DNA of 64,000 bases, taken from Diplocarpon mali. Taxonomy: Eukaryota > Ascomycota > Leotiomycetes > Helotiales > Drepanopezizaceae. The DNA lies in the NCBI GenBank assembly GCA_024741835.1, contig JAENRP010000220.1, forward strand, positions 5,770 to 69,769, given 5' to 3'. The notes below the pieces were generated by a model. It saw only the letters and a program-made list of their open reading frames with translations, ran no database searches and had not been told where the DNA came from. Positions within the stretch are counted from its first letter, which is position 1, and every line of letters starts with the position of its first letter. The position numbers and the translations under genes are program-made. Shown piece by piece: positions 1 through 10,708 of the stretch.

Positions 1-480
1 CCCGTGCTGGCAAGCGCGCTGACCCGGGCCCAGATGCGGTGCAACATCCTGATCGGCGGCTTCGTCCGGCGGACCCTCAAGAAGGCACACGCCCGTCTCG
101 TCGGCCGTCTGCAGGCGAGGTCCCTAGCCCAGGAGGCATCGCCGGACAACCACGCCTCTGCGCCCTCCGGCCCGAGCCCGAGCCCGGGCTCGGGTACCCC
201 CGAGCGCGGGGCGGGCCGGACCCGGCGCGTCGGGATGCCGGGAGCGCCGGCTCGTCGCCGAGCTAGAGTCACCGACGCGCCTCGAGCGCTGCGCGGGGCA
301 GGCAGGAACGCTGCCCGCGGCGGGGGTGGGGACCGCGAGGTGTCCTGGTGCTCGTCGGTTCGTCAGCGGACCCGGGGCGTGCAGAGAGATGGGCCGGGGG
401 TGGAGGCGTGTTCTGGAGGGACCGGGTCGACCTTCACGGGATCCGCACAAGCAGCAGGCTGTACCTACTCCGTGCCTTGA
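1..480 (+). CDS. Possible 3' end of a GC-rich gene (partial, unidentified)
   Basis: Frame 1 is open from the window edge to a TGA at 478-480, about 159 codons. GC is visibly above 70 percent over roughly the first 360 bases and third positions are strongly G/C, unlike the neighbouring genes. The reading is rich in Arg, Ala, Pro and Gly and matches no family I recognise. It would be the tail of a plus-strand gene converging on MOB3. It could equally be a GC-rich non-coding tract that is open because stop codons are rare at this composition. Other frames here are also long, which weakens the call. Confidence 0.25.
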   Translation, partial: PVLASALTRAQMRCNILIGGFVRRTLKKAHARLVGRLQARSLAQEASPDNHASAPSGPSPSPGSGTPERGAGRTRRVGMPGAPARRRARVTDAPRALRGAGRNAARGGGGDREVSWCSSVRQRTRGVQRDGPGVEACSGGTGSTFTGSAQAAGCTYSVP

Positions 481-650
481 CGCCGGGCAGAGACCTTGCT
501 GGCAGCGTTGTTCCGATCTACTGAGAACATCATATTCGCGAGATCCCCGTCACCATTGCGCACGTCTCCATACTCGCAAGGCGGGATGGCCTTCCCGGTG
601 GGTATCTTAGGATTACAATACAGTACACGCACGCCGCAGAATCAGCGTCG

Positions 651-2184
651 TCATGATTTCCCGACCACCGTCTCCTCATCTGTCTGGTCATCGACCTTCT
701 CGGGAACCTGTTCCTCTCCCCCACCTGTCTGCTGCTCCACGTCCGCCTTCCCGGGAGCCGGCTCGTCTTCTCTGCCATGCCCCCTATCCAGTAGAGCTTC
801 GCCCCGGGTCCCCCCTGATCCCGAGAATGGCGTGTCTCCCGGCTTCTCTGGCTCTACTCTCTCAGATTCGGAATCCGGTATCCCCTGCAGCTCAGACGAC
901 ACGCTGTCCCACGAGGAGTTTGACGAAGACGTCAATTCAGCAGAAGCTTCCGAAGAAGCTTCCGCTGCTGGTTCGAGTATTCCCTCCTGAACCGGAAACG
1001 GCTCTGTTGCTTCCCCGCATATTTCTGGCTCCGCGTCCTCTTCGTATGAATCCACCATTGCAGCAGGTATGTCTGTGACGCCGTCCTCCGCATCCTGCAA
1101 GTCTTGAAATCTCTGGGTCGCGTCTGCATCTTCCTCATCCGCTTCCAGGACAGTCGTAACAGCAGACCCGACAGACGGAGACTGTCTAATGTGGCGCCGA
1201 GTGTTTTTCCGGTTGGAACCGTCCTCGGCCAGAAACACTGTACCTAGTGCTGAGCCTGACTTCATGATGACTGGTGCCGTGGCTCGGGTTTCTTCTGCCG
1301 GTTCCAACCCCTCTGCCTCAGGCGGTAACTTGTAATTCTCTGCGGGTAGAAGATCGAAGGTATCGCACACGCTCTTGAACAAAACATATAAGCCAGTCTG
1401 GCCTTCGACCTGCCAGAATACTCCACGATGTTGGAACCAAGCATGTGCGAAGATCCGATGCAACCGCCGAAATATGTTGGTCAGATGCTTGACACCAGCC
1501 CCTCGCTCGTCCACGGCATCTCCAGCTCCAAGACTCAGCCGACTGGGAAATATCTTCTGGCTCGTGACAATGTTCGTGGCCCAGTCTAGGGTGTGGCAGC
1601 AATAGTCGATAGCACAGCAGCTTTTAGGTGACTCGTGCACAGCACAGAGGAATTGCCACTCGCTGGCGCGCATTTCGGGGCAGGTGGTAGCAGAACATGG
1701 CGGATCATCGAAGAGAAACCCAACAATCAAATCGTTACACTTATTGATGAGGAAGCGACAGAGTTCGTACAGCCAGAGGGCGCGATCAACACCTTCAGGT
1801 TGTGTGGCGATGAGGATAGCCGTCTCGCGACATATCGGGATCACATCCTCGCTCTTGGGAGGCTTCGAGTAGTAGTGATGGAGAGCTTTGAGATGCTCCT
1901 GGAGCTGGAAGGCAGAGTCGAGCTATACGAGGTTCAGTCGTATTCGAGAGTTGGAGAGCAAAACAAGGTCTTACCTCGTTGAGAGGGACGAGGGGAGGGC
2001 CAGCTGCCATCTCCGCAGACTTGGTGCCTGGATGGATCCTCCGCTCGGAATTGGCTTCTAGAATACTCTGTTCAATAGTAAATTCTACCGGTGAGCCGCC
2101 CAAGGCCGGTGATTTGGGGCCTATCTGGATTTCGGTTGGTGGTGGTGGGCTGGGAAGCCGTGCAGAGCTCGGGGGAAGATCCAT
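651..2184 (-). CDS. mob3: MOB3 / phocein-type Mob1 family protein (STRIPAK complex)
   Basis: Two exons, 2184-1975 and 1922-651, with a 52-bp intron (GTAAG...TATAG), give 493 aa. The Mob domain lies at about residues 70-250. Visible are the zinc ligand pairs Cys-x4-Cys (CSATTC) and His-x4-His (HAWFQH), and the phocein signatures AIDYCCHTLDWA and FPSRLSLG. It is closer to phocein (MOB4/Sordaria MOB3) than to MOB1/MOB2. In fungi this protein is a subunit of the STRIPAK phosphatase-kinase scaffold, which controls cell fusion and fruiting-body development. About 240 C-terminal residues after the domain are acidic, Ser/Glu-rich and probably disordered. The start sits 224 bp from the divergent ZNG1 start, so the two probably share a promoter region. 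Confidence 0.88.
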
Positions 2185-2408
2185 ATCTGACGCAAGCTGT
2201 TGGATCTATCGGTCAAACATGAAAATGACAGACCCGTTGTAGCCGTCGAATGGTCGTTGCAGTCTAGTGCGGATGATTGCGATTGTGATGCAACACGCCT
2301 TGCTCGTGGCTTCGCGTCAGCAAGGCGCTAAACATTTGGGCGCCAGCCTCGTGTCGGCTGGGGCCTTGTCATGTAGTTTTCAACAGCCCACGACCCCAAG
2401 TACTGGAA
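2185..2408. promoter_or_regulatory. Divergent promoter region between MOB3 and ZNG1
   Basis: A 224-bp spacer separates two start codons that point away from each other. It must hold both 5' UTRs and core promoters. No TATA box or known factor site stands out. Confidence 0.5.
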
Positions 2409-3799
2409 ATGAATATCGATGATGAGGAACCCCCTCTGCTGGTGGATGCTGAAGAGGTCGCGGATTTGGTTTCTCTCGAGCAAGCAGATCCAACCAAAGT
2501 GCCAATTACGATCGTGACGGGTAGGTTCTCGAGGAAATGGTTATCAAGTAACTCACTACAGGCAGGGTACCTCGGATCTGGCAAGACAACTTTGATGAAT
2601 CACATTTTAAAGCAACAACATGGCAAGAAAATAGCTGTCATTTTGAACGGTAAGGCTACCCAGACTTCCGACATCACAGATTACTAAAATTCCAGTACCA
2701 GAATTTGGTGACAGTAAGCGCTGACAATCACGAGTTTTCGAGACGTCGCTGATGTCTCAGCGATTGACATTGAGAAATCCTTGACTGTCAACAAAGGTGG
2801 AGAGCAAGTCGAAGAATGGCTTGAGGTTGGCAATGGCTGCATCTGCTGCTCTGTGAGGTACCTGTCTCTCGCGTCGTCTGAAAACGACAAGCTAATGGTT
2901 CTCTAGGGATTCCGGAGTTGCTGCCATTGAATCTCTGATGGCGAAGAAAGGTGCCTTCGACTACATCCTCCTCGAGACCACAGGCCTAGCGGACCCGGGA
3001 AATTTGGCACCCCTGTTCTGGGTTGATGAAGGTCTTGGTAGTACAATCTATCTGGACGGCATTGTCACCCTTATCGATGCCAAGAACGTTCTCAAGAGTC
3101 TAGATGACCCCCTGCAAGAGACAGTCAAAACCGAGGAGCACCACGGCCATCAAGGGCCTGCCATGACAACTGCACATCTACAGATCTCCCACGCGGATGT
3201 CATTGTAATCAACAAATCCGATCTCGTAAGTGAGAAAGAGTTGCTTGCCGTCCAGGAAAGAGTTCAGGCTATCAACGGACTCGCCAAGATCCATATCACT
3301 TCTCAAGGCCAAGTTCCGCAGCTTGAGGGCTTCCTGTTGGATCTCCACGCGTACAGTGACGTGGGGGCATTGGATGTAGCCGACAAAGGCCGCAGCAATT
3401 TGGATCCGGTCCGTGATCCTCAAGTAAAAGAATGGATTCAAGTTAACATGACCTTAGACAATTGCAACAGTAACCATCGCGGTTCCGGTCCTTGAAGTTG
3501 ACCAGCTGCCTAAGCTCGATGAGTGGCTGAGATCGATTCTTTGGGATTCTAAATTACCTACCCCGGGCTCTACAGATAATACGTTCGAGATTCACAGGCT
3601 GAAAGCAAGAATACCAATCTCAAACGGGGAAGTGAAGATTGTCCAAGGAGTTCGAGATGTCTTTGAGATTGTCGATGCCCCGAGTACGACTGCCACGGCC
3701 CCTGAAAAAGCGCAGATTTCGCAGGGAAAGGTTGTGCTGATTGGGAGACACCTCAACTCGGAGCCATTTAAGCAGAGCCTGCTCAACATTATTGGTTGA
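2409..3799 (+). CDS. zng1: COG0523/CobW-family GTPase, zinc chaperone ZNG1-like
   Basis: Six exons: 2409-2520, 2566-2649, 2702-2713, 2761-2857, 2907-3408 and 3458-3799, giving 382 aa. Introns are 45-52 bp. The Walker A loop GYLGSGKTT is at residues 38-46 and the NEFGD motif at 65-69. The metal site GCICC (Cys96, Cys98, Cys99) is followed by ETTGLADPG, by NKSDL for guanine recognition, and by a C-terminal CobW_C domain. Family members use GTP hydrolysis to hand zinc to client enzymes; in yeast and animals the client is methionine aminopeptidase 1. Exon 3 is only 12 nt. The last intron is placed at 3409-3457 with a weak GTCCGT donor because this keeps the frame and yields [10 protein letters not shown]; a 34-nt alternative from 3424 also keeps the frame. 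Confidence 0.88.
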
Positions 3800-5049
3800 T
3801 ACTGATCTCGCTTTACGTTAATCGCTCTGCATCAACATGTGATCATGTCCACACATCCGGAACAAGAGATTGGCATTTCTTCATCAGAAGAGCACTACAG
3901 AATATCCGTTGCTCCCATCATTCAGCAAGAGTTACTACCGATTCGTTATGGTACCATGTCATTGAAGAGTGAGCGTGAGGTTCGAGTAGACCTTTCGGGT
4001 ACATTTTTGAGTTTCGTGAATATCATAGTAGTCTCAAAATAGTAGTGTATTTGGTACCGGAACCTTAAACTGACGCAGCATTTTACTGTTTACCTTGTTT
4101 TCCATGGTTGTCTACTACACAAAAAGCTACAGCGATGTACATGGAGTACCTGCAGGTTCTGGTCGCTGTTCACAGACCCCGTCTACATACAATAAATTAT
4201 CCATAGACTGGATCGATGCACACCTCCTAGGCGTAAGCTGTATGACAAGCTACAGCTATATCGAAAATCTGTCATTTCTCTGCTGTATGAAAGCTTCGGA
4301 TGTACATTATACACATCGCTTTGCGGCTTTAGACAGATGCAACCAGGACTTTGGTTGTTGCAGCGTACATACGCTGACAGGTGTTTTGGCTTACCTGAAC
4401 GTGTTGTGTTGATGAATAATATAGCAAGATCCTAATGATCGTATTTTGCTCTGGATCTACTGATAAGCTAGTCTCAGCATCTTGTGTTAATATGATAATT
4501 TATCAGGACGTATTGGACTCAAGGAAACGACATTAGAGACAATGAACAAGGAACAATAGTTTTCGAGCATTTCGTACAACTAGATAACGACCCCCCGCTA
4601 TCTCGTTGTCCTGCCAAATCACCCCGCCGGCCACCTCTCGCTGCCCCTCGCACGTGACTGAGGAGATGCAAGAGAAATTGCTACGTGTCGCTAGGGGGCA
4701 AAATGCACCGATTCGACGGGAATCATTGAGGATATTTATAGCTATCGGCATTGTAGTACGACGACCAAGTAAGATACTTGGTCTTGTTCTGCTGTCTCGC
4801 CAGGATCGCCTCCCCTCTTCTACTAGCTTCGAGAAACCACGATGAGCCACAAGCTGCGCTAATCGATAAACGAACAATTTCTTCAGCCCTCTCCAAACAC
4901 AAACTCTAAAACCATATCACTTTACAACGATTCAAATCAAAACTACTCTCTCCCCTTCCGATCTTCTCTTTGACCGCGAACATTTCTCAAGACTCTTGAA
5001 GGATCCCTGAACGCTTTGCCCGCACCACGAGCCAGATACCGCCGCAAGA
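3800..5049. other. Spacer between ZNG1 and HSP88; no gene seen
   Basis: It holds the ZNG1 3' UTR, an AT-rich middle without a supportable ORF, and the HSP88 promoter and 5' UTR from about 4600. A plus-strand frame at 4095-4412 has no recognisable homology or start context and is treated as chance. Confidence 0.5.
4644..4956. promoter_or_regulatory. Candidate stress elements upstream of HSP88
   Basis: Four 5-base stress-response elements are present: CCCCT at 4644-4648, AGGGG at 4693-4697, CCCCT at 4812-4816 and CCCCT at 4952-4956. A minimal heat-shock-like inverted pair, TTC-GA-GAA, lies at 4828-4835, with a further TTC at 4818-4820. A TATA-like stretch, TATTTATAG, lies near 4733-4741. In yeast and other fungi such elements are bound by Msn2/4-type and Hsf1 factors. 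The assignment rests on sequence match alone. Confidence 0.4.
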
Positions 5050-7402
5050 ATGAGTGGTATGTCAACAAACAAGCCGCCATCGCTTGAGATCTGCTAACGC
5101 TGCTTATAGTCGTTGGTGTTGACCTTGGAACGGTAAATACCGTGATTGCCGTCGCCCGGAACCGTGGAGTGGATGTCGTACGTGGTCCTGCTCATTCGAC
5201 CTGAAGATTTAGAAATACTGAACGTGGGCAGATTACCAACGAAGTCTCCAATCGAGCTACACCGTAAGCCACACGCTTTTCCCGTGAGCCTTGAAGCGTA
5301 TCCTGATTTCTTGCAGGTCCTTAGTTGGCTTCGGTCCCAAATCTAGATACCTCGGCGAGCCTGCGAAGACACAAGAAATCTCCAACCTTAAGAATACCGT
5401 TGGTTCTCTGAAGCGATTAGCAGGGCGCTCCTTCAGCGACCCAGATGTTCAGATCGAGCAAGATTTCGTGTCAGCGCCCCTCGTCGAAATTAATGGCCAA
5501 GTGGGTGCGGAGGTCACATACCTGGGGAAGAAGGAGAGATTCACGGCCACACAACTCGTCTCTATGTTCCTGAGCAAGGTCAAGGCAACCGCATCCGCAG
5601 AGTTGAAACTGCCAGTTTCCGACATGGTCATGAGCGTTCCAGCCTGGTTCACCGATGCCCAACGCAGAGCCCTCATGGATGCCGCCGAGATCTCTGGTGT
5701 GAAGCTTCTCCGCCTGATGAACGATACTACTGCTGCTGCTCTGGGTTATGGAATCACAAAGACAGATCTTCCTACCGGTGACGAGAAGCCTAGGCGTGTA
5801 GCTTTTGTCGATATCGGACACAGCAACTACACAGTCTCAATCGTTGAATTCAGAAAAGGCGAGTTGACTGTCAAGTCCACCGCTTACGATCGTCATTTTG
5901 GTGGGCGTGATTTTGACAAGGCTATTGTTGACCATCTGGCTGCCGAATTCAAGGAGAAGTACAAGATTGATATCAAGAGCCATCCAAAGGCTCTAGTCCG
6001 TGTTCATGCTGCAGCCGAGAAGCTCAAGAAGATCTTGTCGGCCAACCAGCAAGCACCACTCAATATCGAGTCGCTGATGAATGATGTGGATGTGTCAACT
6101 ATGATGACCCGGGAGGAACTCGAGAAGCTTGTTGAGCCTCTTCTCAAGCGTGTCCAGGTCCCCTTGGAGCAAGCTTTGACCGAGGCTAGATTGAAGGTTG
6201 AGGATATTGATATCGTTGAGTTGGTTGGTGGATGCACGCGTGTGCCAGCCCTCAAGGAGCGTATTCAGCAATTCTTCGGCAAGACCCTTTCCTTCACTCT
6301 TAACCAGGATGAGGCAATCGCAAGAGGTTGTGCTTTCAGCTGTGCAATTCTGTCACCCGTCTTCCGAGTCCGCGATTTCACCATCCACGACATCGTCAAC
6401 TACCCTATCGAGTTTACCTGGGAGAAATCCCCCGATATCCCCGATGAGGATACCAGCTTGACCGTTTTCACTAAGGGCAATATTATGCCATCAACCAAGA
6501 TTCTTACCTTCTATCGCAAAGAGGCGTTCAACTTGGAGGCCAAATACGCCAGTCCCGAGCTACTTCCCGGAAAAGTCAACCCCTGGATTGGACGGTTCAC
6601 GGTCAAGGGTGTCAAGGCTGACTCAAAGGACGATTTCATGATCTGCAAGCTCAAGGCGCGTTTAAACCTGCACGGCATCTTGAATGTGGAGTCGGGCTAC
6701 TATGTGGAGGACGTAGAGGTCGAGGAGCCAATCCCCGAGGAGAAGGATACAGAAACGAAGGATCCAGATGCGATGGACACCGATGAGAAGCCCAAGGTCC
6801 GAAAGGTCAAAAAGCAAGTTCGAAAGGGTGATCTTCCTATCATCTCGGGTACTTCGTCTCTCGATGATGCCATAAAGTTATCCGCTGCCGAGCAAGAATC
6901 CAGCATGATCATGGAGGATAAGCTTGTCGCCGATACCGAGGACAAGAAGAATGAGCTCGAGACGTATATCTACGACATGAGAAACAAGATTGATGACGTC
7001 TACTCTGATTTCGCCAGCGACGATGAGAAGGCAAAATTGAAAGCCAAGCTCGAGTCCAGCGAGGTAGGCCAAGCAATCACTTGCATGTAAACTGCGCTAA
7101 TAACCTGATAGGATTGGCTTTACGATGAGGGCGAGGATGCCACCAAGGCAGTCTACCAAGCCAAGTACGATGAGATTCGCGCGATTGCTGGCCCGATTGC
7201 TCAACGCTACTTCGACAAGATTGAGGAGCAGCGCGCGGCAGATCAAGCTATTGCGGACGCTGAGGCAGCCAAAAAGCGTGAGATGGCTGAGGCGGCAAAA
7301 AAGGCTGCGTTGGCTCAGGAGGCTGCTACCAAGGACGAGGAGATGACCGATGCCGAGACCCTGAAGCCGGATGAGGTTGTCGAGCCAGAGGAGAAGAAGT
7401 AG
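5050..7402 (+). CDS. hsp88: Hsp70 superfamily chaperone Hsp88 (Hsp110/Sse1 type)
   Basis: Five exons: 5050-5056, 5110-5177, 5232-5263, 5317-7063 and 7112-7402, giving 714 aa, close to the Neurospora Hsp88 length. The N-terminus MSVVGVDLGTVNTVIAVAR begins the actin-like ATPase domain, which includes SVPAWFTDAQRRA, NDTTAAALGYG and FGGRDFDKA, and LVGGCTRVPAL near its end. A beta domain with an acidic insert and a C-terminal alpha domain rich in Lys/Glu follow. The protein ends in EEKK, without the EEVD tail of canonical cytosolic Hsp70. Family members act in the cytosol as nucleotide-exchange factors for Hsp70 and as holdases. The first coding exon is 7 nt (ATG plus four bases); the next exons are 68 and 32 nt. 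Confidence 0.95.
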
Positions 7403-8986
7403 AGGATCTGCATTGATGACACTAATGATCTGACGATGGGGTTCATGGCATCTGAATTTGTGGAATTTCGGCGAGGATGATTCGCTCCCGGGTGCCTGTT
7501 CTGGCGACGCGGTCCGTGGTGCCTCCACTTCATCTCTTGCGAGAATTGCTTGCTTGTTGATTTGGTGCATGTTCTTATAGACAGCGATACAGCAAGGGTA
7601 GAACTATTCAATCTGTAAAAGCACCTGTTCGGGAGCCACCGATTATGAGATGTAAGACGTGCGTGCATTCTTCGGTTGAGAAGGATGCTGCAGTACTCAC
7701 AGATGTTGCATGCCCGGGCCTCCTTCAACACCTCGCTTGTTCACGGTACTGAAATGACAACATTCCTTCCAATCATTCGGCACTGAAGATCTGAGATGAC
7801 GGTCCCGACGTGATTGAAAAAGGTAGACGGCGCTGTCAAGACCCCCCATATGTTCGCGCGAACATCCCGGCTGAAACGAAAGTGGTACTTGGTGTTCCTG
7901 GCTTCTATTTGCTTGTCATTGATTGTGTGGGAGCCGAAAAAGCGAATTGGAAAAGTACTTGCAAGCTAGGTAGCCAAACAATCACTGTTGCATGAGGGCG
8001 AGGGCAATGAGCGGGCACCAGCAACGCGTCAGCTTGCCTCCGTTGAACGAATAGATAGAGACCCGGCCTTGCAAAGCTCACAAGCAACAGGTAGCAAGCT
8101 TTGCTCACGAGGCATGTCTGAGGGGGCAGCTGTATGTATGACTCTTGACAGGAACGTGCCACGGAAATGACGGGTCGTGAGCGGATCACGAGAAAGGCCT
8201 CGGACAGACAGCTAAGAACGAGGCAAGCTTGACTCCGAGAGAGTCTCCCTCTTTACGTGGCCCAGGCAGAAGAGTCTCTTACCCTTGCGGCCCCAGTCCA
8301 CCCGTCCGGTGGGGGAAAAGAGCGTGCCCGTGTGCATGTCGCTGGTGGCTGAGGACATTGCTAACAGACTGGTATTACGAGCCAGAAGGAATCAGGAAAT
8401 GCCTGCGAGTAGAGCCGTCGCGGGATGCAGTCGCTCGTGGTCGCCGCGATGGTTGCTTCTCGGCGGTACGCCAGGGCCGCGAATATGCAGCGCATAGAAA
8501 AGGGCAGCAGATGCTCTGGATTCCCTGGATTCCCAAGATCCCCCAGCACATCGGTGCAAAGCTGCGGCGGAGCGCGTTTCAACACGGTACTCCAGGACCC
8601 GGCAGTGTCCCACACGTCCTTCGTGCCAGGACTAAGGCGTCGTTCTGCTACTTGATCATTACGCCGAGTCGTCTCAATGCCTTGAAACGTAGCTCGGCGA
8701 CACAAACACGGATGCACGTGGGTAATCTGTGATCGAGCAGTTGCTGATTGCTTGCATAACCGAACGTGAATGGTGGAATACCGAAGATAGAGCCCGGAAG
8801 GATATAGATAACAGAAGAACGGACTCGACTGCGAGCAGGTGGATCTAAATCGTGATGTTGCAGAGCAATTGACCTATACTAGCCTCTCTCTACTCTCACT
8901 CCACAGAACATAAGAACGGCGGATTTGACCAAGTCGACAAGGCAGATTTCTCAAAGCACTTGAGACCTTCTAAATCGATATTCTGC
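7403..8986. other. Spacer downstream of HSP88; no supported gene
   Basis: It contains the HSP88 3' UTR and moderately GC-rich sequence at 8230-8740, where both strands carry overlapping open frames. None shows a recognisable domain, so I do not call a gene. Confidence 0.45.
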
Positions 8987-9106
8987 ATGGCGCCTTTTGC
9001 GAACATTGCAGAGGAGACCAAGTCGAGAGCCGAAGTGCCGGCTCAACCAAACTCGCCGCCGCCATCTGTACGGCCATCAGACAGTTCGCCCTCACAAACA
9101 AGTTAG
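8987..9106 (+). CDS. Possible small ORF, 39 aa (hypothetical)
   Basis: ATG at 8987 opens a 39-residue frame beginning MAPFANIAEETKSRAE and continuing into a Pro/Ser-rich tail that ends in SQTS. It lies after a long 5' leader-like stretch and is isolated, with no homology I recognise. A GTACGG within it could be a donor site, so it may instead be the first exon of a short spliced gene. Support is weak. Confidence 0.2.
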   Translation: MAPFANIAEETKSRAEVPAQPNSPPPSVRPSDSSPSQTS

Positions 9107-9353
9107 GACGGAAGAAGCAGCCTCATATCTGAAAAGGGTCCTGCCATGTACGTCATAGGGATTATACAACGATTAAACAAGGGGATCGATCTACCTTTCG
9201 TGGTATGACCAAGTGCCACGAGGAAATATTATCGAGTCTCCGAAATAGCCACGGAGACTCCAGGACATAGACTGCCAAAAAGGCGTGCTGCCATTCTCTT
9301 AGACAAGCTGTGCAAAACACCAATCGTTCCCGCACCCGACTCCTGATCATAGC

Positions 9354-10075
9354 TTATGCTGCTTGTGTTCCTTTTGCGCTTTCAGCTGCCATACTAGCCT
9401 CCATCTTCTTCCTCGCCGCCAGAATCATCTCTTCTCTCCTCCTCTGTAGCAAGGCCTGCCTCTCTCCCTTATTCGCACTCCAAGCCTGTCCCGGCCTTTG
9501 TCTCCCCGACGATGTTACCTCCTCCTCTCCTTCGGCCCTGCTTGCATCCTCGGCAAGCTTCGCTTGAAGGTTGTATCGTGTGATCAGATCTGGTTGTGAG
9601 AGCTTTGATTGAGTCGATGTAGCTGTTGTTACCGAGGGAGCAGGAACCGGTAGAGGCTGGAATGATTGCGGAGGCTACAATTCGGACATGAGCATGTAGG
9701 TCCAGAGGTAAACGCACGCTTGTTCACCCAGGTATTCGCGGAGGGGTACATCCCAACCTCGTGTCCCAGGGACTGGCTTCTGGAGATAAGACGTACCACT
9801 TCCAAGCCTCTCCCACTCAACACCCTCTCTGTGGTAGCGACGACATTCCCCCCATTTCTCTGCAGATCCCACATGATAGTCCTCCTCGGCACCTGCGGGA
9901 ACATCTGTTGTATCCTCTCCACATCTTCTTCCCGAGCACGAATGTTGTTCGTCGAGTTCGAGCTGCGGTTTGGCGACGAGCTTGGGCCGGAAGAGAAGAA
10001 GAAGAAGCGGATAGCGATACCACCGAGAATGATAAGAAAGGCTAGCTGCGGGAGATTTATCGTGTGGTCGGCCAT
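9354..10075 (-). CDS. cue1: CUE-domain ER membrane protein, Cue1-like (ERAD)
   Basis: Two exons, 10075-9797 and 9674-9354, with a 122-bp intron (GTACGT...TTGTAG), give 199 aa, near yeast Cue1 (203 aa). Residues about 9-27 form a single N-terminal membrane segment (LAFLIILGGIAIRFFFF). A CUE domain follows at about 48-92, with the MFPQVP motif and a Leu-rich second half. The C-terminus holds a basic helix of the type RRREEMILAARKKMEA, which in Cue1 contacts the E2 enzyme Ubc7. The family anchors and activates Ubc7 at the ER membrane for ER-associated degradation. NOT2 lies upstream in the same orientation, ending 633 bp away. Confidence 0.85.
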
Positions 10076-10708
10076 GGCGGAGTTGGGATGAAGAGGGCTG
10101 TTGATTGAGAATCCCTCAGGTTGGCACCGACTGGTGAGACGATGGCAGCCTCAATCAACACGGGGGGCTGCCCCCAGCACAGCGATAACGAAACCCTTTG
10201 ACACTGTAAGCCGGAGAGTATTGCGCCCCACGGATAGTTGGTGGTAAGTATGATTTGATCATTTAAATATTTACGGCGCGTCGAGTCGCATGAGATTTGC
10301 GACCATCTACGAATATCACGTGTCATCAAGGCACATTGGGGGGTTGTGGGTCTTCACTAATGCAATGAACGCCTTGTTATTTATTTGTTTGAATCATCGT
10401 AATCATCAGGTGCATCTAAAACCATCAGCAACCGGTATATGCGAACCAAGCAGGGTTGTGTAGACGCCCGGATTGTCAACAAGCACCAGCCCAGCCATCC
10501 AGGACTCCCTTCGCAAGCTAGAGTAAAAGAACGCTGCCTTGCAGACTATACATGAACGTATTTGGTCCATAATATTCGGGATAACTCTTGCCCTGAACCT
10601 CTCCCTCCAAGTCCTTCAAGAGCCTCATTGTCAGATGCCAAAGCAAAAAAAGGGCTGTACAGTTTGACCGACCGCCAGTTTCGGTCGACGAACACATGAG
10701 CATGATAT
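10076..10708. other. Spacer between NOT2 3' end and CUE1 start; no gene seen
   Basis: It should hold the CUE1 promoter and the NOT2 3' UTR. AT-rich runs lie near 10260-10400. Nothing else is recognisable. Confidence 0.5.

Noticed and set aside
4095..4412. 105-codon Cys-containing plus-strand frame
   Set aside because: It starts inside AT-rich 3' flank, lacks a signal peptide and shows no homology. Probably chance.
8229..8732. 167-codon plus-strand frame rich in Arg, Pro and Cys
   Set aside because: Overlaps equally long frames on the other strand, is compositionally driven, and has no motif.
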